The translations under genes were made by a program, and so were the position numbers. The notes below the pieces were generated by a model. It worked only from the letters and a program-made list of their open reading frames with translations. It was not told the origin of the DNA and made no database searches. From assembly GCA_034416335.1 (NCBI GenBank), contig DAOULV010000019.1, forward strand, positions 62,001 to 126,000: a stretch of 64,000 bases of DNA, given 5' to 3'. This DNA is from MGML01 sp034416335. Its GTDB lineage: Bacteria; Chloroflexota; Dehalococcoidia; Dehalococcoidales; UBA2162. Shown here in pieces: positions 52,284 through 61,567 of the stretch (its first letter is position 1; the number at the start of each line of letters is the position of its first letter).

Positions 52284-55064
52284 TTGGACTCATTCGAACG
52301 ACAGTGGCAGCGCTGGTTTCCTGAAGACCAGGATAAAAAACCGGGAGGTACTGCTGCCGGCAGGACAACCTCAAGAGTACTCTGGATACTCGGTATCCTG
52401 CTTGGTCTGTTTATATTATTAAGTGTCGGCAAAGGCTTTTACACAGACTGGCTCTGGTTCAGCGACCTTGGCTATGGTTCGGTTTTCACAACCGTGCTCT
52501 CGACGCGGGTCATCATCTTCTTTATCGCAGCGATAATTTTCGGTGTCCTCTTTTCGGGAAACCTCATTCTGGCAACGCGCCTTGTTCCCAAGACCAACAA
52601 CAGTCTCTGGCCCTGGGCCCTGGTAAAACGCCTTCAGCCTGCAATCAGGGTGGGTGCTATCCTCGTTACTTTGTTCCTCAGCCTGATATTCGGTCTAATT
52701 GCCCAGAGCAACTGGGAACTCATTCTCCGGGCATTCAACTCGCAGCCGTTCGGCGTTATGGACCCGGTCTTCCAGAAGGAAGTCAGCTTCTATGTATTTT
52801 CCCTGCCGTTCCTGAACCTGCTGCGGGGATGGCTGACGGGTGCGTTCATCGTAACTCTTATCGGCAGCGCCGGTGTGTATGCGGTAAGTTACGGAATACA
52901 GAGGTTAAAGTTCGATTACGCAAGACCGGTAATGACACACGTCGGCGGGCTCTTTATCATCATTCTCGGATTTTTCGCCTGGGGCTACTGGCTCGGAATC
53001 TGGGACCTTGTATATTCGAGTCGCGGCGTTGTTTTCGGGGCAAGCTACGCCGATATGCATTCCAAGTTGCCGGCTCAATGGATTCTCCTGGTGGTGGTAG
53101 CACTCTTTATAATTCTGGTATTAATATCGATATTCCGGCGTAATTACCGGTTGATTCTCTACGGCATCGGTGCCTGGATAATTGCCGCCGTTCTGGTCGG
53201 TACCGTTTACCCTGCCATAATACAGCGTTTCCAGGTTCAGCCGAACGAACTTGCCCGTGAAACACCCTATATCGAATATAACATTGAATTTACCAGGGAA
53301 GCATTCGGGCTGAATGACATAGAGGAAAAACCGTTTCCTGCAATTGGCGCACCCAGCCCCCAGGATATAGCTTCAAACCAGGTAACCATCAGTAACGTAC
53401 GATTATGGGACCACCGCCCCCTGAAAGATACCTTCAACCATATCCAGTCATTAAGGCCTTATTACGATTTTAATGACGTCGATGTCGACCGCTATACCAT
53501 CGACGGCGATTATCGGCAGGTAATGCTCTCGGCGCGTGAACTCTCCGCGGAAAAGCTTCCTGAAGAAGCACAGACCTGGATCAACCGCCGCCTCCTTTAT
53601 ACTCACGGGTATGGACTCACGCTCAGCCCGGTCAATGAGATAGGTACCCAGGGCCTGCCGGTTCTCCTGGTAAAGGATATACCTCCTGTCGGAGAAATCA
53701 ATATCGAACAACCGGGCATCTACTACGGTGAAAAGACAAATGACTATGTCATAGTTGACACCGAAACGCAGGAGTTCGACTATCCTGCCGGGGAGGAAAA
53801 CGTCTACGGAACCTATGAAGGTACCACCGGCATCAGCCTTAACGGATTCTTCCGGAGGCTGATTTATGCCTGGGAAATGGGCGATTTTAACATATTAATC
53901 AGCGGTGAGTTGACTCCCGAAAGCAAGCTACTTTACTACCGGAATGTCCAGCAGAGAGTGAATCAACTGGCTCCCTTCCTGGTGCTTGACAGAGATCCGT
54001 ACATAGTAGTAATTGACGATAACCTGTACTGGATACAGGATGCCTACACCGTCAGTGAGAGGTACCCCTATTCAACACCCCTCGCCAACGGCCTGAATTA
54101 TATACGCAACAGTGTTAAAGTAGTGACAGACGCATATAACGGTGACGTCACTCTGTATGTCGCTGATCCCGATGACGCCCTCATTCGTACCTACAGTAAA
54201 ATATTCCCTGACCTCTTCGTTCCAATGGAACAGATGCCTGATGAATTTAAATCGCACCTTCGTTATCCAGAAGATATGTTCAACATTCAGGCACAGACAT
54301 ATACCACTTACCATATGAAAGACGTCAGGGTATTCTATAACAAGGAAGACCTGTGGGAAGTGCCGAGAGAAGTCTATTTCGGCGGCGAGCAGCAGATGGA
54401 GCCCTACTATATCATTATGCGGCTGCCGGAAGAAGAACAGGAAGAATTCCTGCTGATGCTTCCCTTCACTCCCGCAAACAAGAAAAACACTATCGGCTGG
54501 CTGGCTGCTCGCTGCGACGGTGACAACTATGGAAAACTGCTTGCCTACAGCTTCCCCAAGGAAGAATGGGTTGACGGTCCGAGCCAGATTGAGAACCGCA
54601 TCGGGCAGGACACCGTGATAACCGAGCAGCTTGCCCTGTGGGGTCGTGGAGGTTCTACGGTCATCCGGGGAAACCTGCTCCTGATACCCATCGGCGAATC
54701 GATACTCTATGTAGAACCGGTTTTCCTCCAGGCGGAAGGCGGCGGTTTACCTGAACTGAAACGGGTTATCGTAGCCGCCGGCGAGAAAATCGCTATGATG
54801 CCCAGCCTCGGCGAAAGCCTTTCGGTTATCTTCGGTGAGGAGACTCCCATATCTATAATAGAAGAACCGGGAACAGCACCTCCTGCCACCACCGAACCTG
54901 AAACTCCTGTGAGTGGTAATATTGCCGGTCTTATCGAACAGGCACAGGAACACTATGAAAAAGCTAGGGAATACGTTAAAGAAGGTGACTGGGCTGGATT
55001 CGGAGACGAATGGGATGCTCTACAAAAAGTTCTCGAGAAACTGGCGGAGCTTGTTGCCGAATAA
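52284..55064 (+). CDS. UPF0182 large membrane protein
   Basis: From the TTG at 52284 (AAGGGAG site 8 bases ahead) the protein is 926 residues. About seven hydrophobic helices fill the first 320 residues (ILGILLGLFILLSVGKG, FIAAIIFGVLFSGNL and so on); the rest is a large, probably extracellular beta-rich domain with the UPF0182 marks LWDHRPLKDTFNHIQSLRPYY and a C-terminal helix. Function unknown across the family. The longer ATG start at 52221 lacks a ribosome site. Divergent from the XRE gene. Confidence 0.9.
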   Translation: MDSFERQWQRWFPEDQDKKPGGTAAGRTTSRVLWILGILLGLFILLSVGKGFYTDWLWFSDLGYGSVFTTVLSTRVIIFFIAAIIFGVLFSGNLILATRLVPKTNNSLWPWALVKRLQPAIRVGAILVTLFLSLIFGLIAQSNWELILRAFNSQPFGVMDPVFQKEVSFYVFSLPFLNLLRGWLTGAFIVTLIGSAGVYAVSYGIQRLKFDYARPVMTHVGGLFIIILGFFAWGYWLGIWDLVYSSRGVVFGASYADMHSKLPAQWILLVVVALFIILVLISIFRRNYRLILYGIGAWIIAAVLVGTVYPAIIQRFQVQPNELARETPYIEYNIEFTREAFGLNDIEEKPFPAIGAPSPQDIASNQVTISNVRLWDHRPLKDTFNHIQSLRPYYDFNDVDVDRYTIDGDYRQVMLSARELSAEKLPEEAQTWINRRLLYTHGYGLTLSPVNEIGTQGLPVLLVKDIPPVGEINIEQPGIYYGEKTNDYVIVDTETQEFDYPAGEENVYGTYEGTTGISLNGFFRRLIYAWEMGDFNILISGELTPESKLLYYRNVQQRVNQLAPFLVLDRDPYIVVIDDNLYWIQDAYTVSERYPYSTPLANGLNYIRNSVKVVTDAYNGDVTLYVADPDDALIRTYSKIFPDLFVPMEQMPDEFKSHLRYPEDMFNIQAQTYTTYHMKDVRVFYNKEDLWEVPREVYFGGEQQMEPYYIIMRLPEEEQEEFLLMLPFTPANKKNTIGWLAARCDGDNYGKLLAYSFPKEEWVDGPSQIENRIGQDTVITEQLALWGRGGSTVIRGNLLLIPIGESILYVEPVFLQAEGGGLPELKRVIVAAGEKIAMMPSLGESLSVIFGEETPISIIEEPGTAPPATTEPETPVSGNIAGLIEQAQEHYEKAREYVKEGDWAGFGDEWDALQKVLEKLAELVAE

Positions 55065-55083
55065 TTACTTCATGTCACTGGTT

Positions 55084-55307
55084 GGTACTATTCGGTTCTG
55101 GTTGTGATTTTTAATAACACACTCTTTTTGTTTCCTCTCCCTTGAGGGGAGAGGATTAAGGTGAGGGTGAAAATTGGATTTATGTCACCCTCATCCTGTC
55201 CTTCTCCCATCAAGGGGGAAGGGACTAGTCGTAGTGGTTCGCCTGTAGACATCAGGGACTCGCAATGACAACCAGACAAACCAGACGCAAACAGAACCCT
55301 CCGGTTT
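55084..55307. repeat. Dispersed palindromic repeat, copy 2
   Basis: Shares its left end (GGTACTATTCGGT) and right segment (CTCGCAATGACAACCAGAC, then CAAACAGAACCC) with the element at 9478-9720. The middle carries the common CTCTCCCTTGAGGGGAGAG hairpin and a second CTTCTCCCATCAAGGGGGAAG-type stem, so it is a composite of short mobile palindromes. No coding sequence. Confidence 0.6.
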
Positions 55308-55382
55308 GACATTCTCCGAGATGGTAATATATACTCTATATGCTTGTTTAAATCCACAGTACTTTAAATATTAATTACATAG

Positions 55383-55500
55383 TTTCCGAGTTGCCGCTCC
55401 TAAAGGCAAAAGCCTATGGAGAGCAACCGATAGGGTACAGGGGGAAACGCCTGCGCCTCCCGTTTTGGAAAGGAGACAGCACGATGGCTTGGCTTTTGTC
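55383..55500 (+). ncRNA. Moco/Tuco riboswitch-like leader
   Basis: The leader upstream of the tungstate transporter shows the molybdenum/tungsten cofactor aptamer pattern: a GTTGC/GCAAC stem containing an inner AGGC...GCCT hairpin, followed by ACCGATAGGGTACAG, GGGGAAACGCCTGCGCCTCCCG, then GGAAAGGAGACAGCACGATGGC. These short blocks are as remembered from the Moco RNA consensus. An intrinsic terminator starts 7 bases later. Its genes are tungstate uptake and pterin synthesis, which fits cofactor feedback. A covariance search would be needed to settle whether it is Moco or Tuco. Confidence 0.72.
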
Positions 55501-55506
55501 GAGTAG

Positions 55507-55531
55507 AGCACCTCCTTGAGGTGCTTTTTTT
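55507..55531 (+). terminator. Terminator of the cofactor-riboswitch leader
   Basis: Perfect stem AGCACCTC / GAGGTGCT with a 3-base loop and a run of seven T. It follows the aptamer-like region and lies 33 bases before tupA, so premature termination is probably the switch output. Confidence 0.82.
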
Positions 55532-55564
55532 ATGGATGGAACTAATAAACTAAAGAGGTAGAAA

Positions 55565-56488
55565 GTGAAAAAGATTTTATACCTGTTTTCGACTATATTA
55601 ATCCTTGCCGGTACGTTATTTAGCATCGTCGGCTGTTCAAGTGATACCGATACAGCCACGAAAACCGAAGATACGACCGTAAAAGAAGTTGATACTTCTT
55701 CTCCGCTGCAGGCCGTGAAAAGACTGAGAGTAGCAACCACTACAAGCCTCTACGATACCGGTCTCTGGGGCTACCTTGAACCGATGTTCGAGGAAGAGAA
55801 CGGCGTCGAGGTAGATGTTATGTATGCCGGGACCGGCAAGGCTATCGAGTACGGCCAGAGAGGTGATGTCGACGTAATTACCGTTCATTCCAAGTCACGC
55901 GAAATCGCCTTTGTCGAAGAAGGCTACGGCATCGAGCGTATTCCGTTCGCTTATAACTATTTCCTCATTGTTGGACCCGAATCCGACCCCGCCGGTATCA
56001 AGGGAATGCTTCCTGAGGAAGCTTTCAAAAAGCTGATGAGTTCCGGCAGCGGCTCTTTTGTATCACGCGGCGATGACTCCGGAACACACGGAAAAGAAAA
56101 AGCTATCTGGGCGGCTGCTGGCTACGATTACGCCGATGTCCAGGCAGCCGGTGACTGGTATATAGAAGCCGGCACCGGGATGGGGCCTACTCTAACGATG
56201 GCTAGTGAGAAACAGGCTTATACCTTATCCGATATGGGCACGTATCTCGCCTATAAAGGCAAGATAGACCTGGTACCTATCGTTGACAAGGGCAGCATAC
56301 TGCTGAATGTTTATTCTGTTCTGGTCGTCAATCCAGACAAAGTTAATGTCAACAATGCAGAAATGGCGCAGAAACTTGCCGATTTCCTCACTTCACCAAG
56401 AATACAGGACATCATCGATAACTACGGATTTAAAGAGTACGGGCTTCACCTGTTCAATGCCTGCGCAGGCGCCGAGCCGACGGAATAG
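55565..56488 (+). CDS. tupA: Tungstate ABC transporter, binding lipoprotein
   Basis: A 307-residue lipoprotein: signal peptide with lipobox SIVGC (C at residue 24), then the oxyanion-binding TTTSLYDTGLWGYLEP and SRGDDSGTHGKEK motifs typical of TupA (the TTTS and SRGDDSG loops grip tungstate). GTG start behind AAAGAGG. Selectivity for tungstate over molybdate is inferred from motif type, not proven. First gene of the operon behind the riboswitch-like leader. Confidence 0.9.
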   Translation: MKKILYLFSTILILAGTLFSIVGCSSDTDTATKTEDTTVKEVDTSSPLQAVKRLRVATTTSLYDTGLWGYLEPMFEEENGVEVDVMYAGTGKAIEYGQRGDVDVITVHSKSREIAFVEEGYGIERIPFAYNYFLIVGPESDPAGIKGMLPEEAFKKLMSSGSGSFVSRGDDSGTHGKEKAIWAAAGYDYADVQAAGDWYIEAGTGMGPTLTMASEKQAYTLSDMGTYLAYKGKIDLVPIVDKGSILLNVYSVLVVNPDKVNVNNAEMAQKLADFLTSPRIQDIIDNYGFKEYGLHLFNACAGAEPTE

Positions 56489-56526
56489 AATTATTTAAAG
56501 TATAATAATCACATCATCGTTTACTG

Positions 56527-56558
56527 ATTCGCCCTCTCCTGTGTACGAGAGGGCGAAT
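56527..56558 (+). other. Hairpin between tupA and tupB
   Basis: A perfect 12-bp stem (ATTCGCCCTCTC and complement, 8-base loop) without a following T-run. This is the usual place of a stabilising stem that keeps the 5' part (binding protein) more abundant than the transporter genes. Confidence 0.65.
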
Positions 56559-56590
56559 TCGGATAAATAAACCAGCATAGGAATAACCAT

Positions 56591-57277
56591 TTGGAATCAT
56601 TGTGGCAGGGCTTTGTAAAAGCCGTTGAACTTATTATAAACCTTGACCCGGAGGTAATGGAGATAGCCGGGAGATCGCTCAGGATCGCGATCACTTCCTC
56701 CATCATTGCATCTCTGATAAGTATACCTCTGGCAAGTGTTATCCATTTCAACAATTTCCGCGGCAAAAGAGTGCTTGTTAATCTTATACAGACGCTGTAT
56801 TTTATACCCACTGTTGCCGTCGGTCTTTTTGTCTTTGTGTTCCTGTCAAGGGCGGGCCCCCTCGGAGGGTTGGGCTTGCTGTTTACACCGTCCGCCATTA
56901 TCATCGGACAGGTAATCCTGATTTCGCCTATAATACTCGGCCTGACTATATCCGCCCTGAGCGGCATCGACAGAACCCTGATAGATACTGCCCGATCTCT
57001 CGGCGCCAGCGGTTTCCAGATAACTATTCTTATCCTGAAAGAAGCCAGGTTTGCCGTAATGGCGGCGGTTATTATGGGGTTCGGTCGGGCTATTTCAGAA
57101 GTCGGAATCTCCCTGATGATAGGGGGAAACATCAGGGGTTTTACCAGGGTGATAACCACGGCGATTTCGCTTGAAACATCCAAGGGAGACATCGAGCTGT
57201 CGATAGCACTTGGGCTTATCCTGATATTCCTTGCCCTTGTAGCAAATATATTGCTTAACAGAATACAGCAGAGGTAA
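56591..57277 (+). CDS. tupB: Tungstate ABC transporter, permease
   Basis: A 228-residue membrane protein with about five to six hydrophobic helices (SLRIAITSSIIASLISIPLA, LIQTLYFIPTVAVGLFVFVF) and the EAA-type loop LIDTARSLGASGFQITILILKE that contacts the ATPase. TTG start. Standard length for TupB. Followed at 4 bases by the first ATPase gene. Confidence 0.9.
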   Translation: MESLWQGFVKAVELIINLDPEVMEIAGRSLRIAITSSIIASLISIPLASVIHFNNFRGKRVLVNLIQTLYFIPTVAVGLFVFVFLSRAGPLGGLGLLFTPSAIIIGQVILISPIILGLTISALSGIDRTLIDTARSLGASGFQITILILKEARFAVMAAVIMGFGRAISEVGISLMIGGNIRGFTRVITTAISLETSKGDIELSIALGLILIFLALVANILLNRIQQR

Positions 57278-57281
57278 GCGT

Positions 57282-58361
57282 ATGCCGTTACTGGAAACAG
57301 TCAATCTATATCAGATACTGAACGAGCAGGAAATCCTGAAAAATATCAACCTCAAGGTTGAGAGAGGAGAAGTCTTTGCCATTATCGGTCCGACCGGCGC
57401 CGGCAAGACTACTCTCCTCCGGCTTCTGAACACGCTCGATATTCCTGCATCGGGGAAAGTATTGATAGACGGCACCGACATTACCGAATCACCGAAATCA
57501 AGACTCGCACTGCGACGTATGATGGCCTTCGTACTCCAGAAGCCTGTAGTTTTCAATATGAGCGTTTTTGATAACATAGCCATTGGCTTGAAATGGCGGG
57601 GTGCTGATAAATCCGCGATCAAGGAGAAAACCGGTGAAATGCTCGAAGCCATAGGACTTGCCGATTACGCGAACCGTAATGCAAAGACACTCTCGGGAGG
57701 TGAAACACAGAGAGTCGCGATAGCCAGGGCTGTAATCAGTGAACCGGAAATACTCCTGCTCGATGAACCTTCCGCTAACCTCGACCCCGTATCGTCGAAT
57801 AAAATCGAAGAATTTATTATGGAGACGATAAGACGCTATCGGATAACTACTGTTATGGCTACCCACGATCTGGCACAGGGGCAGAGGATGGCGGATAACG
57901 TCGCAGTAATGCTTAACGGGGAAATTCTCCAGACCGGAGACTGGCATCGGGTATTCAACTCCCCCGGCAGCAAGGACGTGGCATACTTCGTAGGGGTAGA
58001 AAATATCATCGACGGTGAAATTATCTCGACACAGGAAGGGCACGCGACCATACAGGCGGGTGGTAACCTGATAGAAGCGATTACCGACTATCCTGTTGGA
58101 GAAAAAGTAAATGTTTGCATAAGACCGGAGGATATCACCCTGTCCACGACAAGGACCTCAACTAGCGCCAGGAACTCATTTGCTGGTAAAATAATAAATA
58201 CGGTTTCCTTCGGCGCTCTCGCCCGTGTGACTATAAACTGTGGTTTTACCCTGGTCGTACTCGTTACCTCCAGGTCGGCTGGCGAACTTAATCTCGAAAA
58301 AGACAGGGAAGTTTATGCCAGTTTCAAAGCCACCGCCATACACGTTATCAAGGGAACCTGA
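57282..58361 (+). CDS. tupC: Tungstate ABC transporter, ATPase 1
   Basis: A 359-residue ATPase with Walker A GPTGAGKTT, signature LSGGETQRVAIARA, Walker B LLLDEPSA and a C-terminal MOP/TOBE-like oxyanion-sensing part (VCIRPEDITLSTT, later). The TOBE part may sense tungstate on the cytoplasmic side. Pairs with TupB, encoded 4 bases upstream. Confidence 0.9.
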   Translation: MPLLETVNLYQILNEQEILKNINLKVERGEVFAIIGPTGAGKTTLLRLLNTLDIPASGKVLIDGTDITESPKSRLALRRMMAFVLQKPVVFNMSVFDNIAIGLKWRGADKSAIKEKTGEMLEAIGLADYANRNAKTLSGGETQRVAIARAVISEPEILLLDEPSANLDPVSSNKIEEFIMETIRRYRITTVMATHDLAQGQRMADNVAVMLNGEILQTGDWHRVFNSPGSKDVAYFVGVENIIDGEIISTQEGHATIQAGGNLIEAITDYPVGEKVNVCIRPEDITLSTTRTSTSARNSFAGKIINTVSFGALARVTINCGFTLVVLVTSRSAGELNLEKDREVYASFKATAIHVIKGT

Positions 58362-58383
58362 ACGCCCGTGTTAAAGGTGAACT

Positions 58384-59439
58384 ATGCTTGAGGTAAAAAA
58401 TTTAAACGTTCAGGCGGGAAAATTCTTCCTGAAGAATGTCAATCTCGAAGTGAATGACGGTGAATATTTTGTTCTCCTGGGACCGACCGGTTCCGGTAAA
58501 AGCGTTCTCCTTGAATCTATTGCCGGCCTGAACTCCGTGACCAGCGGAGAGGTGTGGATTAACGGGAAAAACGTTACCGACCTGAACCTGGCAAACAGGA
58601 AAATAGGTTTTGCTTTCCAGGACTATGCGCTCTATCGCCATCTTTCAGTGCGTGATAACATCTCCTTCGGTCTGATGTGGAAAAACCAGAAAAAGAAGGA
58701 TATTGACAAGGCGGTGGATAAAGCCGTCGAACTGCTGCACCTCGAAAACCTCCTCGAAAAGAGGTCCTGGACTCTCAGCGGCGGCGAAAGCCAGAAGATT
58801 GCCCTGGCGAGGGCAGTTGCCATTAAACCTGACCTGCTGATACTCGATGAACCTCTCAGCGCCGTGGATTCGGAAACAAAAGAAGACTATGAAAGAGAAC
58901 TGAAAGAGCTGCACCGGCGTCTGGAACTCACCACCATACACGTGACCCACAGCTTCGAGGAAGCGGTAGCTCTCGGTGACAGAATAGCCGTCATTATGAA
59001 TGGAGAGATACTCCAGGTAGGGACGCCGGAAGAGATATTCCTCCACCCGCAGTCCGAAAAACTGGCCCGTTTCCTGATGACGCGCAATGTATTCGGAGGA
59101 GAAATCTCCGCCGGTCCGAACGGCAATAAAATTTTCTCCATCGATGGCACGGATATTACCGTAAACACCAAACTCGAAGGTAAAGCATGTATTTCCATCC
59201 GGCCGGAAAATATTCTGCTGTCCAGAGAATCGGTCGACACGGAAGATAATAACTGCCTCGAAGGTACGGTATTGAACATTATCGACCGTGGAACGATTAC
59301 TCACATTAAAGTTGACGTACCACCCGAATTCACCTGCCTTGCTCTTCGCCGGTCGTTGAAAGAATTGAATCTTACCGAAAGCGACAGGATATTCTTAATC
59401 TTCGGGATATCCGATGTTAATGTTTTCAAACAGGAATAG
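58384..59439 (+). CDS. ABC ATPase 2 of the tungstate operon
   Basis: A 351-residue ATPase with Walker A GPTGSGKSV, signature LSGGESQKIALARA, Walker B LILDEPLSAVD, and a C-terminal TOBE/MOP-like domain (ACISIRPENILLSRES). It resembles WtpC/ModC. No second permease is present in the operon, so it may replace the first ATPase on TupB, serve a separate molybdate permease elsewhere, or be regulatory. Followed 3 bases later by moaA. Confidence 0.87.
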   Translation: MLEVKNLNVQAGKFFLKNVNLEVNDGEYFVLLGPTGSGKSVLLESIAGLNSVTSGEVWINGKNVTDLNLANRKIGFAFQDYALYRHLSVRDNISFGLMWKNQKKKDIDKAVDKAVELLHLENLLEKRSWTLSGGESQKIALARAVAIKPDLLILDEPLSAVDSETKEDYERELKELHRRLELTTIHVTHSFEEAVALGDRIAVIMNGEILQVGTPEEIFLHPQSEKLARFLMTRNVFGGEISAGPNGNKIFSIDGTDITVNTKLEGKACISIRPENILLSRESVDTEDNNCLEGTVLNIIDRGTITHIKVDVPPEFTCLALRRSLKELNLTESDRIFLIFGISDVNVFKQE

Positions 59440-59441
59440 TT

Positions 59442-60476
59442 ATGAGTAAAACCCGGAAATCACAGGAAAACGCCCTGAAAAAAAGAATAAAGTCGGGCCT
59501 GTATGATTCCTGGCACCGCCAGATAAATTACCTGAGAATATCGGTTACGGATCACTGTAATCTTAACTGTATCTACTGCTCGGTCAGCAGCATGGTTCCC
59601 CTGAAACACGAGGATGTCCTTTCATACGAGGAAATAGAAACTCTGGTCAGGGTTGCCGCGGATATGGGAATAAACAAGGTACGTCTTACCGGCGGCGAAC
59701 CACTGATGAGACCTGGTTTCACTACCCTTGTAGGTATGATTGCCGGAATAGACGGAATAGACGATATCTCTCTGACTACAAATGGTATCCTGCTGGCGAG
59801 GTATGCGGAAGAACTTAAAAAAGCCGGGCTAAGACGGGTAAACGTCAGTCTGGATACACTCAGAGCCGATAGATTCAAGCGAATAACGGGGCACGACAGG
59901 CTGAAGGATGTGCTCGCCGGGATAGAAGCCGCCGCCAGAGCAGGCCTGCAGCCGGTCAAGATAAACATGGTGCCCCTGAAAGGTATAAACGACGACGAGA
60001 TATCAGACTTTGCGAAAAAGACCATCGACGAGGGATGGAATGTCAGGTATATCGAATTTATGCCTATCGGTACCCCGAACGGAGAAATCTCGGAAATGGT
60101 AACAACAGGAGAGATAAGAGAACGATTGCGGTCGCTGGGTCAACTGGAACCGCATACCGGTCTCGAAGGTAATGGTCCTGCAAGGTACTATAGCTTTCCC
60201 GGCGCTAAAGGGACTATCGGCTTTATTACCCCGATGACCGAGCATTTCTGTAATACCTGCAACCGTCTGCGGGTTACGTCGGACGGTTACCTTCGTCCCT
60301 GCCTCCTTGCCAGAGAGGAAATCAACGTTAAAGACGCTTTAAGAAGCGGAGTTAGTACGGACGAACTGAAAAAACTCATCCAGCAGGCGGTAAATCTCAA
60401 GAGAGAACAGCATAATCTTGATGGGAAAGTGGCGCCTGACACTAACGAACGTCCCATGTGTCAGATAGGTGGTTGA
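59442..60476 (+). CDS. moaA: GTP 3',8-cyclase
   Basis: A 344-residue radical SAM enzyme making the first pterin intermediate of the molybdenum/tungsten cofactor. N-terminal cluster C39, C43, C46 (CNLNCIYC), second cluster CNTCNRLRVTSDGYLRPC, and the essential Gly-Gly at the end (CQIGG). Position directly after the ABC genes shows cofactor synthesis is coregulated with tungstate uptake. Confidence 0.95.
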   Translation: MSKTRKSQENALKKRIKSGLYDSWHRQINYLRISVTDHCNLNCIYCSVSSMVPLKHEDVLSYEEIETLVRVAADMGINKVRLTGGEPLMRPGFTTLVGMIAGIDGIDDISLTTNGILLARYAEELKKAGLRRVNVSLDTLRADRFKRITGHDRLKDVLAGIEAAARAGLQPVKINMVPLKGINDDEISDFAKKTIDEGWNVRYIEFMPIGTPNGEISEMVTTGEIRERLRSLGQLEPHTGLEGNGPARYYSFPGAKGTIGFITPMTEHFCNTCNRLRVTSDGYLRPCLLAREEINVKDALRSGVSTDELKKLIQQAVNLKREQHNLDGKVAPDTNERPMCQIGG

Positions 60477-60524
60477 ACAGAGTGGTATAATATTGGCATG
60501 TGAAGTTGATGGTACGGTGTAGTA

Positions 60525-60547
60525 TAAGAGGGGTTTGGCCCCTCTTA
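60525..60547 (+). terminator. Hairpin between moaA and moaC
   Basis: Stem TAAGAGGGG / CCCCTCTTA with a 5-base loop, followed by CGTTTCCTT. Weak T-run; a partial terminator or processing site within the operon. Confidence 0.55.
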
Positions 60548-60600
60548 CGTTTCCTTAAGGAGTGAATGGAAGGAACGTATCTTATCGGGGAGAAGGGAAA

Positions 60601-61092
60601 ATGAATGATAAGTTAACCCACCTTAACTCCGACGGCGAAGCCAGGATGGTCAATGTTGGTGATAAGGATGTAACTGTTCGGGAAGCCGTTGCCAGCGGCA
60701 GGGTAATAATGAAACCCGAGACCCTCGAACAGATCAGGTCGGCCAGCCTGAAAAAAGGCGACGCAATCGCCGCAGCCAGGATTGCCGGAATTATGGCCGC
60801 CAAGAAAACTCCGGAACTCATTCCCCTCTGCCATCCCATACTGATAGATGAAGTAACCGTCGACTTTGATCTCTCCGGTAATGACCATATAGAAATAACC
60901 GCGACCGCCCGGTGCAGCGGCAGGACGGGAATCGAAATGGAAGTAATGACCGCAGTGTCGGTCGCTGCCCTGACTATCTATGATATGGCAAAATCCATCG
61001 ACCGCGGAATGACAATAACGGACATCTGTCTTGAAACTAAAACAGGCGGTAAAAGCGGGACGTATCGTAGAGAGTCGAACCTCTCAAGGTAG
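60601..61092 (+). CDS. moaC: Cyclic pyranopterin monophosphate synthase
   Basis: From the ATG at 60601 the protein is 163 residues. MoaC marks: SDGEARMVNVGDKDVT, the KPETLEQ and GIMAAKKTPELIPLCHP stretch with active-site Lys and His, and DMAKSIDRGMTITDICLETKTGGKSG. It completes cPMP from the MoaA product. A longer upstream reading (60562) is unlikely since the family begins at this methionine and GGAGAAGGG lies ahead of it. Confidence 0.94.
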   Translation: MNDKLTHLNSDGEARMVNVGDKDVTVREAVASGRVIMKPETLEQIRSASLKKGDAIAAARIAGIMAAKKTPELIPLCHPILIDEVTVDFDLSGNDHIEITATARCSGRTGIEMEVMTAVSVAALTIYDMAKSIDRGMTITDICLETKTGGKSGTYRRESNLSR

Positions 61093-61103
61093 AAAGTGCT
61101 TTA

Positions 61104-61565
61104 ATGGAAATCATAGAAGCTGCGGAAAAACATATCCCTGAAATCACTAAACTCTGGATGGAGTTTATGTATTTCAACTCTGAAATCGAACCGTATGACA
61201 CCAACGGTGAAAACGTCCTGACACAGGTGGAGACCCACCTTAAGAATATGATAGATTCGGAAGATTCGCTGCTTCTTGTAGCAATCGAAGATGAATGCGT
61301 AGTAGGTTACTCGATTTCCTCGGTCACACTGCGTCCTTCACTTTTCAAAGGCAGGGATATCGGGCATATCTACGACATTGCGATAACGACTGCCCACAGG
61401 GGTAAAGGTATTGGCAGGAGAATGCTGGACAGGATAAAAACCTGGTTCGAATCAAAGAATGTCGATAGAATCGAATTGAGTGATATTACGCGGAAAACCG
61501 TGCCGGATTCATTCTGGAAAGAACAGGGATTCAAAGAGGCACTGGTGTACTATCTTGAAAATTAG
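61104..61565 (+). CDS. GNAT acetyltransferase
   Basis: A 153-residue GNAT-fold protein with acetyl-CoA site TAHRGKGIGRRMLDRI and GHIYDIAIT before it. Twelve bases after moaC, so on the same transcript, but with no known tie to cofactor synthesis. Convergent with another GNAT gene at a 2-base gap. Confidence 0.85.
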   Translation: MEIIEAAEKHIPEITKLWMEFMYFNSEIEPYDTNGENVLTQVETHLKNMIDSEDSLLLVAIEDECVVGYSISSVTLRPSLFKGRDIGHIYDIAITTAHRGKGIGRRMLDRIKTWFESKNVDRIELSDITRKTVPDSFWKEQGFKEALVYYLEN

Positions 61566-61567
61566 TC

